This document shows, in pieces, positions 1-12,400 of a stretch of DNA of 64,000 bases. Every line of letters begins with the position of its first letter. The stretch's first letter is position 1. Location of the stretch: positions 69,271,216-69,335,215 of the forward strand of contig NC_088171.1 in the NCBI RefSeq assembly GCF_028769735.1. Direction: 5' to 3'. This DNA is from Zonotrichia leucophrys gambelii. Taxonomy: Eukaryota > Chordata > Aves > Passeriformes > Passerellidae. The position numbers and the translations under genes are program-made. A model generated the notes under the pieces. The model saw only the letters and a program-made list of their open reading frames with translations, was not told the DNA's origin and ran no database searches.

Positions 1-3000
1 ATGTTTTCCAGGAGCTGAAGTCTAGCGGCTGAGATGGTGACCAGATTTGACTATCTGTGTACAGGATCTTGGTGAAGAGCTCTTCCTGGGGTTTAGTTGT
101 TGTTTAGAGCTGTTAAAGTTAACTGACAGTTATTCATGTAAACTCTTCAGAAGATTCGAGTATTATCTCTATGAAAAGGGCAGATAAGCCCTGCTTGTTG
201 TAGGAGTGGATTAATAAGAAATTTAAACCAGTGTGGCTAGTTACAGCTGAGGTAGCTAATTTTATGGAAGTCAGAGAAACGGTGCCAGTTCATGTCAGCA
301 GCAGATCCCCCTCACTGATGTGTGCCACTCTCGTGCACTACTGGACAAAGGTAGGTTTGTCTTCTCCTTTTGCAGTGCCCCAACACCTCTGAGAAAGCCC
401 CATGCACTTCTCCAGAGTGCCCATCAGTACTAACACAACCAGAAGCAGTGTTAGGCAAGAGTTAGATGCTTTATTATAAGCATTTGTTGATAGAGGAAAC
501 AGCAGCAAAGTAGCCCTTTAAGCCATTTTCCAGAGAGGTGTGTTGTCAGAGAGGACTGACAGAAGCATTAGCAACTGCTGTCTGTTCCAGGGCTCAGTCT
601 TTGTGCAAGGTGGAGAACATGAGCTGCTCTCTTGCGAGGTACAAACTAGGACAGACGTTGGTGTCCCTGTCCCTTGGCGCATTCTTTACATCGGTTACTT
701 GCTCTGTGGTCATTTTCTCAATGTTTCGGATCATATAAAGATGCTACTGTTTTTATTCATATAGCAGTGGTTGAGAAGTTCACAAAAACAACCACCTTAT
801 TTTTCTACTCTTCTGACTCCCACCCCTTCTCTCTCACACGCCCCTAGCTGCCATCAGCCTTCATTTTGCACAGCGCGGAGTTGCAGTTACTGAAGGCAGT
901 GTGAGATGACACAGCTGAAAGTTCCCAGCCATAGCTGAGTGCTGAAGTATTAGTCAGCATGACATAAAGATTCACTTCTTTTCAGGTAGCTTTCACCCAT
1001 AGTAATGTTTCTTGCTTCTAGAATGACTGGTACAAGAGGGATAACATCTGCCCTTGGTTGCACCGTGTCCTAATTACCTGCCTATCATACAGCATTGCTT
1101 CCTGATGTACAAATTCAGACTTCTCGATTTTTCCTCCTTTGCCAACAAGAAACCTCATTTCTGCAACCTCTCAGTGTTTCTCACTATCTTTAATTTCTAA
1201 TGTCAAAGCTTAATGACTGTGAATTGAAATTAGGCTTTTATTCCCTCTTGAGAATGCGCATTTGATGCAGAAATAATGTCCTGGAGTCTAAAATGCTATA
1301 GTGTACAGCAGTAATGGTGTGATGGAAGATCTGTGCTGCAGATAGGAAATACCAGACAGCTATTTTAGAATAGCAGAAAGTCTTTATTTTTTTTTTTTAT
1401 TTTTTATACTTAAGTTGAGGGAGCTCATTGGGGTGATCTTGTTAGTGAAATTCATTCATAACTTGAGTCCCTTTTGCTTTAGAACATGATTTCGTTTGCA
1501 GAATTTAGTCTCTTTGGCAGTGACTCTTGAGTACTGCCCTATCTGGAACAGGTACAAGCTTCTTTTTCCTAGCCTGGGATGCAGCATTAGAGCTGCACTT
1601 CTAGCAATGTTATCGAGAGTGCTTGAAATACCGAATTGTCCCTTGAAACCGTGAATCTTGTGCACGTGAAGGGGACAGCAGGATGTTGGAAAGCTTCTTT
1701 ACCCTACACCATAGCCTGGCATTGGAAACTGGCCTGGGCATTTTTGCTGTCTTTGTAAGAATGTTGAATTTGTACAAATGAAGAGGGAAGGAAAAGGGAG
1801 AAAGCTATCTGAGCTTCTTTTTGCAAAATGTACAGGTGCCCATACTAAAGAACTGTTTTCTTGATGAACCAGTGCTTTCAATCAGCCCCTAATTTTCAAG
1901 CAAGGTACAGCAAGCTATAGCAAGCTACAAGCTATCAGGTACAGCAAGGGTCCTGGAGAAGCTGTCTTTTTGTATCGGGGTGGGGAATTGAGCCCTGTGT
2001 TTAGAGCTGGTGTGACACAGAGACAGAGCAGGCAGAGTGATCACCCAGCAAAGCCTAAAGGGAGGAATGTTTGCACAAACCAAAGCTGCAAGGAGTGCAA
2101 GAGGTGCTGCAGCTTTCTGTTTCCCGCAAGGCTCGATAAATAACAGCGAACGTGATGCTTTGACCAGATGAAAGCTGTGAAGTTAGGGCAGGTCTGAAGC
2201 TGTTTTACAGCCTCTTCTGCTGGCCCTGCTAACCTGTGCATGGTGAGCTGGCTCACCTTTCAGCAGGAGGGCTGCAGTGAAACCAAGTCTGTGGCAATGA
2301 TCCCTGATGAAAAGTCCTTCATGGCTTTCCTAAATGGGTGGAGTTTTCCTTTTAAATAGCTGTGCCTGAGAGGCTGTTGCTGCTGTTGTGGTGACACTGG
2401 GGTGTTGCTAAGGCTATAGGAAGTCAGTGCTGATGTATCTGTATTGGTAGTATGCTGTACGTGGGCTGAAGAAAAATGGATTGTATGGTTTCACCACCAC
2501 AGTTCTGGTCTCCTCAAAGGACGTGGGTGTGCGTCAGAGACTTCAGGTGGCAGAGAACAAAAATCTTGGCCAGCAGTTCGGTGTGCCTGGCGGTTTTTGA
2601 TGTCTGTGCTGCTGTTCCCAAGTCTGGGAGGGTTATGAGAGGGTAGCAGGGGTAGCACTACAGTGTCACCTGCCTCTGTCTGTGCGTGCACGTGCCCTCA
2701 AGCACGTGCTGGTCCTTGGGCAGACCTTGATGCTCCCCAAGTACCTGGTGCATGTTATGGAAGGAGACTGAAGTGCAGTTAAAGAATGTCCTGTAACTGA
2801 CACCTGTGCAGGCATCTGAGGGTGTGGGGTGAAGGGGTAGATCTGTGAGAGAAACATGCATTTCACAGACTTTCAGCACTTCCCTTGCTATGTGAGCACA
2901 CAAGTCACTGTTTGCAGTGATTTCCTCTAAGAGCTCCACAGTGCTGCAGCGCTGACTTGCATGGCTTTGCACTTCAAAAGCCTCGAAGGATGTCGTTTTG

Positions 3001-3410
3001 CAGGGCTTTGTCCAGCTTCCTTAGCAACTTTAGGCAAATCACCTTTGCTGTGTGAAGTTTCATCATTAGCTCCATGAGGGTAGCTGTTACCCTGCTGCGG
3101 GGGGCAGGGGAGAGCTGTGTTGTGAGGCTGCTTCGTAATTTGTAAACTACATTTGCTGTCCTTGGAGAGCCTCCATTAAGTGAAAGAATCCCCACGATTA
3201 ACAACCCCCTTCTGCCAAGGAATGCTGTCAAATCACAGTATGCCTAGAGCTATCTGGTCTGAAAAGGTTGCAAAAGTTGTCAGCATGTTTTAGATTGCAT
3301 TTCACAATAGTCTGCTAAAGTAGTATGTTCCATCCTGTATGCAAATTGAACTTTGTCAAATTGTCTTACCACAAGATACCTATATTTGATACTATATTTC
3401 TTTCTCACAG
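1..3410 (+). other. DUSP22: DUSP22 intron 1 (3' part)
   Basis: Noncoding. Only short low-complexity patches are seen, such as a T-rich run at 1386-1405 and small CAAGCTA repeats near 1898-1945. No repeat family or internal exon is recognised. Confidence 0.75.
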
Positions 3411-3444
3411 ATTCTGCCTGGCTTGTTCATTGGCAACTTTAAAG
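3411..3444 (+). CDS. DUSP22: DUSP22 exon 2
   Basis: This 34-nt microexon encodes [11 protein letters not shown] and the first base of the next codon. It is preceded by a pyrimidine-rich acceptor ending TTTCTCACAG and followed by the donor GTAAGA. It corresponds to the conserved N-terminal beta strand of the phosphatase fold, directly after the short MGNGMNK-type first exon, which is not in the window. Confidence 0.93.
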
Positions 3445-6400
3445 GTAAGATTAGTTTTATTATTATCTCTAGGATTACTTAGCAGGGGTCCTAAAGTGTT
3501 TTGCAGGCACTCAGAATTCTCTGACAGCTCTGTAGCTTTTTAACCCCATCTTGCTTCATGTCTGGATTCACCTGGTGGCACTTAAAGAAGAACTCGTTTG
3601 CTCTCTCCTCTGTGTGCTGTGCTGCAAGTACTTTAAGAAAAGTAAAATGAATACCATCTCCTTGGAGCAGCGATTTCCGTGCTTGGCAAGCAAGCCTGTG
3701 AGCCAGGCAGATTCTTTGTAAGGCTTATTGCAAGTCCTCCTTATAAGTAAAGGCTTACTATACGTCCTGCTCATTGCTTTCATTATTTTGGTTATTTATA
3801 ACAACTGCTAAAGAGTGCTGTTGTCACCGCTTGTGAGACTGATATGTCTGCTGCTTGCAGCCTGACCACTGATACTCACACTGTCTCTGTTGCAGATGTA
3901 AGTTTCTATGGATTTTTTTTTTTCCTTCATGCATGAGGTTTATTTTTTGTGTACAGAAAAACAGACACATTTAGAAATCACAGGAAACTTTATGCCAACA
4001 TCCAAATAAATGACCTGTTCTCAAAACACTCTCTTAGCAGCAGTTCTGGCTGACTCTCCCTACTCAGAAGTAAACCAGTTGTGCATGTTCAGTGGTTTTG
4101 ATAGATGTAGACCCTATATTTCTCATGCCTGAGTAAAACAGCAAAGCAGGGCTCACAGGAGCTCCTGCAATAGATATCCTGTCCTTCCTGGGCTGTCTGG
4201 TACCACACCCAGACTGTTAAGGCTGGCAACATCCACACTGGATTTAGATGGTGCTCCACCTTCTCTCTGCCTCGTGCCCACTCTTCCTTCCATGCCTCCC
4301 CATCTGAAAACCTGTGAGTTCAGTGGTTTTTGCCTGATTTACCTACTTTTGGATCTGCTGACCCATACTGTGGATCCAGTGCTTGCTGTCCCTTGGGACA
4401 TGGAGCTGATAAGTTTAGAAGGCAGCCTAGAGGTACATGTGAGGTTAAAAGCTGCCTTTTGCCACACCATAAACACAAGTACAATGGCTTCTGTGTGAGG
4501 GAGTTAATCATGCCATGGTAAGGAAAATGAGAAGACAGAGGTGATTTTGTGCTGAAAATGAAAGTAGAAAAAAGAAAAATATAGGAAAAAAAAAAGAAAA
4601 TAAGGCCAAGAGGATAGTATTGAAAGCCCTTTGGATGGACCACTGCATGGTCTGATGACAAAATTAACTAACTTGGTTGCTGCCATGTTGCTTCCTCTTT
4701 TTGTTGTCTTTTCTCTTCCTGAAGTAGTTCAGGCAAGGGGTGGAATTGGGAAGATGTTGGACTGTGGAGTCCTTCAGGTTTCAGGCAGGGTGGGCAGGCC
4801 CTGGTAACGTGGCTCCCAATCAGTCTCTCTCACCATGGCCATCCCGCTGCTAAGCCCTTGCACAGGGGAGTGAAACTCAGCAGGAGCATCTGTTTGCTGG
4901 TGCAGCTCTGTTTTCAGAGAGGGGACTTGGCCAGGGTTGCAGAGTGAGTCAGCATCTCTGCCCACGCCAGGCCTGTGGCCCTGGCTCTCCCCGTGTGCCT
5001 TGGGAGTGGCCCTGGAATTGCAGGGCAGGTCATACCCACGTGGAGAGCAGAGGTGTGCAGGTGGAGGTGCTGTGCCTGGGAAGTGTTTCTGGGAGCCTTG
5101 CTGAAAAAGAAGCAGAGGGTGTAATGCCTCTCCTTACCTCCAGAAAAGAGAGGAAAGATGACTTGACTTTAACCCTAGTGCTTGTTTTATGGAGCCTGTT
5201 TTTTAAATTAATTAAAAGCACAAACAAAAATGTCCTTTTTTTTACTGCTATGACCTTTGCTCAGATTGCATTTAATCATTACATTCTCCCCTCACAAGTA
5301 CCTGTTATAATCTCAGATAAGCTACCATTCTTGGAGAGGGAAAGACAGGTCTTGCAGTACTTCACTAATATGAGAGCGTCCTTTTACAATTCTTACCCTT
5401 TTCTGCATTCCTTGTCCCTCAACTTCCCCTTGCCTCACTGCATAGGAGTAATTGCAGCAAGCTTTCTGTGCAGTGAAGTCATTCCATTTAGGAACAGGTT
5501 GTTGGTTAATTACTAGTGTGTTTTTCTGGAGGAGTCTGATCCTGATGTTCCTGGGGCATGTTCTGATTTGTGAGACTTTTAAAAAAAGTGACTAGTGAGC
5601 ATTGAGGCTGCCACGAAGGGGATCACTGACGGAGAAATACTCAGCAGCATGTGCAGTTGGGACTGGTCAGAGTATCCTGATTTGGGCAGCTGAAATGACT
5701 AGCTACTCATAAAGGCAGAGATTTACAAAATTATTTCCTGTAATGCATTTTTGATCAGTCTCCCATTTTTGAGCCTAAGATTGATAGCTTGAAATTGAAC
5801 AAAGTTACATCTTGTCAGTAAGAGGAGGAAACACTGAATCCCTGGTGTTGTGCATCTCGCCCAGACACAGGGCTGAGAATTCAAGGCACTGAGTCCCTGA
5901 GCTGGGGTGGAGAGGAGGCAGCCTCTCCTGAAGCTGAGTCAGGGGAATGTCTGTAAATCGCTCTGATCTGCCCTCTGGAGGATAGTCTTTCCCCAGTGGC
6001 TCCTCAGGGAGCCTGGGCGTGCACGGTTTCCAGAGCTCAATCAAAGTACCATCCTACTCACACTCCTGTTTTGCTGCTGCAGGGGAGACCTCTGGGAACC
6101 CTGGCAGGCTGGGAAAAGGCACAGTTCTTCTAGATGGGTGCCTTTCTGCTGAGTGAAAGTAGGATGTTTGAGATGTTAAACACTAATTCTGGAGGGCTGT
6201 TGTCTGGAGAAGGCATTCAGGAATTGCTCTGATTGGGGAATTATTATTCACCATTCAGCTATATTTCTGCTTTTAGGCCTAGTAAATTTAAATACAGTCT
6301 ATGACAGAGCAGTGCAAATTCTGCATTTGACTGGGAGATAAACTGAGGCCCAGAAACAGCTTGTAAAATGAACCTGTGGCTCACCTCAGGAGCTGAGCTT

Positions 6401-9400
6401 GCTGCTTCTGCTTTGTTTGGTGCTTCACAAACCTCTAAGCACATAGACTTGAGAGGGGCTTTAATAATCACCTTAAGGATCTTGGGTAGAAAGTTACGTG
6501 TAGTGCTGATTATGAAAAGCACTGAAGTATCTCCTGAAATCCCCCTAAGCTGACAGAGCTTGAGTATGTCTCTGAAAACCTTTCCTGAATAAGCACAGAT
6601 CTTGGCATGTGTTCAAGTGCTTTTTATCTCACAGGCTCTATAAGCATGATTCAGCTCATCAGTAGCACATAAAAAGTGTGGTATGCTCCTAAGAGCTTAT
6701 ATTTGAGATTTCACAGCTAGAGGGCAGGAAAATTCAAGAAGAACCATAGATGTCCATATAAAATACAAGACTGAGTCTGGTCTGAAAGCCCAGAAGGAAA
6801 CGGCACTTGAGATTTTTCTTTGAAAGTGAAGGAGTAGTTATTTCTTTGCTAATGGCAGAGTAGCAGGCTAAGAGAGAAAAATGAGGGAAAAGAAAGAGGA
6901 AATTAACTCCTCTTTCTGCCTCTGGTTTTGGAGAAGGTTTGTTCTGTTTCATTTGTACCTTACAGATGAAATGTGGTCCTCTCAAAAGACAAAGAATTTA
7001 TTGTGGGACTGCATGTCCACTTGTCTTCTGCACTGGAAACCCCATGGCCCTTGAAAGTCACCTGTGCTCACAACAAAAATGGTTACTTTGTTCCTTAAGG
7101 GATTGACAGGACAGCCTGGTTCTCTGCAGAAATAGAAAACAAAATCTGTTTCTTCTGATGAGAGATTCTTAGTGGATGTTCAGTTTGCTTCCAAACCAAG
7201 AGGTGTGGCAGTAGCAGAAACCAGAGAATTAAGAGTGTTTCTACCTTGAATATTAAAAAGCTGATGTTCTTCCTTGTTTGTAATCATTCAAGGTTTTTTC
7301 CATGGAATATTTGGGGGCTTTTTAATTTGAAGGGGAAAGCCACAATATGAGGTTTAATTTCCCCAAAGAGTCCAGTGTTGCTGTGGATGGTCTGGAGAGT
7401 CTTGGGGAAGTTTCTGCCCTTCCCATTACTAAGTGTATAAAAAGGCAATGCCCACCAAGTAGTTCTGCTGTGTTTCTAAAGTCAGTTAATTCCTGTTCTC
7501 ATCTGCTTACTATTTTTTTAAGTTCTGTTTCCTAAGGCTTTATATCAGATACTGAAAACAGGAGAGGATGGAGGTACCATTTACTTTTTCAGCTTCACCT
7601 TTTGGAGGAAGACTATTGGTACTTCATTAAACTTCAGAGTACTGACCTCTTTTCCCCACCTTTTTTGTTCCCCAAAACATCCTCTCAGAAGGACCTTTTT
7701 GAGGAACAAGAAAGATGGGGAAAAGAGGTCAGTACTCAGTTCATATATTTCAGAGCAAAGTATGGAGGCAGGAGAGGTGGAGTTTTTGTTCATGCACACA
7801 GTTTGTGTGTGTGTCTGTAATTGCACATAACTGGATTCAGGAATAAAGCTCTACTGATGGGATACCATTCCCAGTAATAGTTCTTAGTGCTCTGAACCAC
7901 TACAGAGGATGTTCTTCTTTAGGTGGCTGTCTCTCTATCTAGCTCTCTCCAAAGCAGAAGAGAAAGTGTAGACAAAAATTTGCTTTATATGATAAAAAAA
8001 AAGATGTGATGATGATGAAATTGTCTCTACACATCTGCAGATTGAGACTTCATACCGTTGTACATGTTGGGCTGACTTGCCTTGTCTAAGAGGAAGTCCT
8101 TATCCCTCACCTTGCATTTCTGTGGAGGCACTAAAATACTGAAGAAAGAGAGGATGGTTGTAGGTACATTTGAGACTTCACCACTGGAGTACTGGAGTTG
8201 TTCAGTCATTGATGTGCCTTAACTGCAGTGGTTGAAGCTGTGTCTCTTTTGCTGACTGGGATGGAAGCACACTGCACTAGGTGATTTTCTCCCCAGCACA
8301 CACTAAGGCTTCCCAGAGCTGCAGGGAGAGAAATTCTGAGGCCCCAGTCCCATTTTGATGACTTTGGCATTGGTTTTGTGTATAAGTGTTTGTAGCTCTC
8401 TGCATGAGTAGAGGTCAAGCTTGGAGTCACAGTATGAAACTGAGGGAAAAAGGCTAAATGTGGGAGGGAGAGAGGAAGACTTCCCCAGTGTGAATTGTGT
8501 CATTTTGTGTGAAGAGAGAATTTCCCAAAGGCTTTACTCAAAAGTCCACATCTGCATTAGCTGAGAAGCATTTTGCTGTATGACACAGAATGTTAGGTAA
8601 GCTGTTATCAAGGAGTAATACTGCATTTGAGGCACCCTTTAGAGGATGCACAGGAGGGAGCTCTGGTAGGTAGGATTAATCATAACATTTGAAAATGGAG
8701 TGTTTCACACTGTGATTTCAAAATGTGAGCTTGCATGTGCTTGTACAGCATTGTGCTACAGCAAAGAAGTTAGAATTGCTGTGGTGGTTCTTTTGGTTTT
8801 TGGTAGTTCTTTACATAACTTGTAAATTTTTTTTTTGTTATTTATGGTATGAGACTGTGAGTGACAGGATATCTTATTTGTACTGCTGTTTAAATAGCCT
8901 TATCTGTAGTATCTGTAGAGACTTAAGGCAGGTGCTGGGGAACCAGGGGAATTTCCCCTTTGTAAACTGTTTGAAGTTTAGATCCAGAAGTAGCTGGGAA
9001 GCTTTTTCTCCTCTACTTTAGTGAATTGAATGCTTATTTCCCAAATATATTAAGGACTTGTTGGCTACCTGGTGATGTAGGTCTGGGATGGCTATTTCCA
9101 GCTTGTTTCTAGGAATATCTGAAATCTCAGTGTGTAGTTTTGATTTGCTGAGATTCCTTTAGCCCGAGTCTCTGTTAACTGAAGAACTAAGGTATTTCAG
9201 TCTTTTTGAGTTGTACTATGTCCATTAGGCCTTTCAAACCAATTCAAAGCGGTCAGCATTTAATTTGGATCATATCTTCTTTTAAAGCAGTTTGCCTTGT
9301 GTGGCAAGACATTTCTTACCACATAAATCATACTGATAATTAGAGATTGGGGTCTCATTGTGCTAGGTGTACCTTAACACCATGAGTTGCAGCCAGCAGG

Positions 9401-12400
9401 CTCTGAAGTCTGCCCTTAGTCTTTGTAAGACAGAAAACTGATTTTTAGGGGCACTTAGGCTGGTTTCTGGGTTTCCAAATCCTTGACTGCTTAGGCATTC
9501 CCTAAGGAATTGAGACTGTCCTACAAACTGTTAAAAAATCTGAAGGTCAGGTGGATTAGAGATGTCGCCTGGCGAGCATTAGCATTTCTTTGAAATGTTT
9601 TCTCTGAGATTTTTAAGAAATTTTATTTGTTCTGTGAAGCTAGGCTTTAATTCTGTTTCAGAGAATTTGTGTTAATTCTCTCCTGAAGGATTAGGCATCT
9701 GTGTTGGTCATGCAGGCTTGAGCAGTAGTGAATAAAATCCTTGCAGTTTTAACTCTTTTCTTCATTTTATTAGCTGTAGAGAAGCTTTAATAATTGGATT
9801 AGGTTTAAATTTCATTGCTTGTTACTGTGCTCACTTGGATCTTGTCTATGGGGCAGTATAATTAAATGTCCAGCTCTTCTTTGTGATGTAGAGAAGGCAT
9901 TGAAACTTTATAGTAGGTGGATAAGATGACCCAAGAGATGCTAATTGAACTCTTGCCTGTACATAAAGAACGTACAGGTGATGCTATTATTTTTGTACCT
10001 AGAGAGAGCCGGTTTGAAACCTTTGTGGTCAGTGCTCTCTTTTTGTGTGCAACCAGGCTAATGTGAAAAGATTGTATGGGCAGGTTTCAAAGGCAGGTGT
10101 TCCCATCACAAAACCACTGCTGTACTTACCATGGTGTGCTGTGCCATTCTCTAGCCAAAAGGTCAAAAGTAGATGGGCACAAGGTAACCTTTACCTGTAT
10201 TGGTGGTTCTTTCAGGTTGTTTTTTGACTTGCTGATAGTTTAGTATGGGGAAAATTGCTCACTGATTTCAGATAGTGTATTTTACCCTTTTTTCTCATGG
10301 AATCAAGCCCATGGTGTTGCCGTATCTAGCATCAAATTTTCAGTCACCTCAGTTTTCTTTCCAGTTTTGAATGTCTGAAACCCCTTGGTTACAGATCTAG
10401 GAACCACCTTTTCACAACTGCATTTCCTTGCTGTAGCGTTTTGCTTTTTTATACATTTGATATATTTATCACCTGTCTCTCTTTAGAATTAAAATTATCA
10501 TTTGTATTGGCTGAATGCACATTTTTCTCTGCTGTTCACAGAAAGTAAGAATCTTGTTATTGTCATGGCTTTCTGCAGAGACCTCAATTCAAATGATATG
10601 GTTGGCTTCCCTTCTCAGACCTGGATATCACAGGGTCTGTTTCCCAAGTGAAAATGTATTCCCTGAAGGGGGATTTGTGGGTAGAGAGGAGGTCAGATAT
10701 TTCTTGTACAGCTCTGAGTGCACGTTCAGATGGCTATCACCTGCACACAGGCATGCACAGACTCATATTTCAGATGCAAAATACATGAAACTTCTGACTT
10801 GAGAACACATTCCTGAGTCACTTAAGCTTAGTCTTTATATAGTATGTGATTTGTTTTGGAGTTAGAAGTGTGTCTTCCCGTTACTGACTCTGATGATTGT
10901 GTTCTAGAACAGCTGCATTTGAGGTTTTGCCTGACTTTATGCAGCTTCAAAAGGAAATGTATCAACAATAAGTAACTTTTCAACATGCACAATGGAAATG
11001 CTATTTCAAGAGATTAAAAATATTATCTTCCTTTTTTCCCTCTATCACAGATGCCCGAGATGTAGAGCAATTGAGTAAGAATAACATTACGCACATTCTT
11101 TCAATCCATGACAGTGCCCGCCCTATGCTTGAGGTAAGAGTTGTGGGGGACTCCACAGTAAATCATTCTTTTGCACTTGACTGTCATAGTCATCTTTGGG
11201 TTAATTTTTTTTTTCCTGTGCAACTGATGTTTTGAGACTGATTTTCTTGAAAGCTGTACTTTTGAGATCCAGCCACAGGTTTTGTTGTTGCTGCTTTTAT
11301 AACAACAAGAAATGTAACTGACAAGGGAAGAGAACTACACTGTCAATCTGTATAACACAATAATGGGATTATGTTATTAATTTAATAGTAAAGGTAAGTT
11401 TCCTTCTGTGTGGAGTTTAAGCATCACATAAACAACATTCCTTCCACAGTACTAACCCTTCTGTGTATTTGGGCCCCTTCCTTGAATCTTTATGGCAGAT
11501 GGGTTTGCAGTCCTTTTCTATGTGAAATTGCCTTATTTAGGCTTGGAGTGTAGGAGGAACCAGTGATCCTCACATAATAGATCTAAAATAGCAGGGCATC
11601 TGTAGTCTCCAAAACTTTACATAAAATATTATTTCTATTTTTCTGAAGGGAAACTCATCTGAAGACCTGTATTTACTGTGTTATCTTGAGCAGAGAAGGA
11701 GCTGGGAACAGGATACAGGTCTCCTTTGTTGGAATGCTATGATTTCTTCTTTACACCAGCTTACCTTGAAGGAGAGTCTGCCTAGGCTTTGCTACATCTT
11801 AAAATCTGGCTATTTGATTTATGTCAGGAACTATTATCCTCTAAAATTTGTTCATTCCTTCCCTGCATTCCACTTCTCATGAAATGTGGCAAAATCATGG
11901 GTAAGGCAGTAGTTGGTGTTAGCCCTCATATGCTGCTGGGAATCTCTGCTTTTCTTTTTCTTCATGCAAAATGTCTTCAGTGATTTCAGTTCTTAAACTA
12001 CAGAATTTCCACTTCTCCCAGGCAAGTCAATAGGTGAGCCAAACAAGAGGTGTCCCCAGCAGTCACAGTCAACCCCAATATCAAGGTAATGGTGAACTCT
12101 GGGTTGACCTTGAATTTAGAAATGTGCTGAAGCAGATTTATAAATGTGCTTCATAAAATAAAATGTGCTTTAGCTGTTGGCTTTGTTACACTGTCCATTT
12201 GACTTGTGCCTGATGCTTGTTAAGTCTGAAACAGACTGAATTTCAAGAGTGCTTTTAGTTGAAGAGATGAACTTTTGTGCTGAGTAAAGGAGATGCCATG
12301 TTGCCTCTAGGATGCCGGGTTTTAAAATGAATGGAATTTTATTTTGTTTTATCATGATTAGAAAACTAGGAAGACAGATCAGCTGCATGGCACAGATCAG

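Noticed and set aside
4944..5516. 190-codon plus-strand frame in DUSP22 intron 2
   Set aside because: No domain or homology recognised, and no convincing splice or promoter context; the length is within chance for this much sequence.
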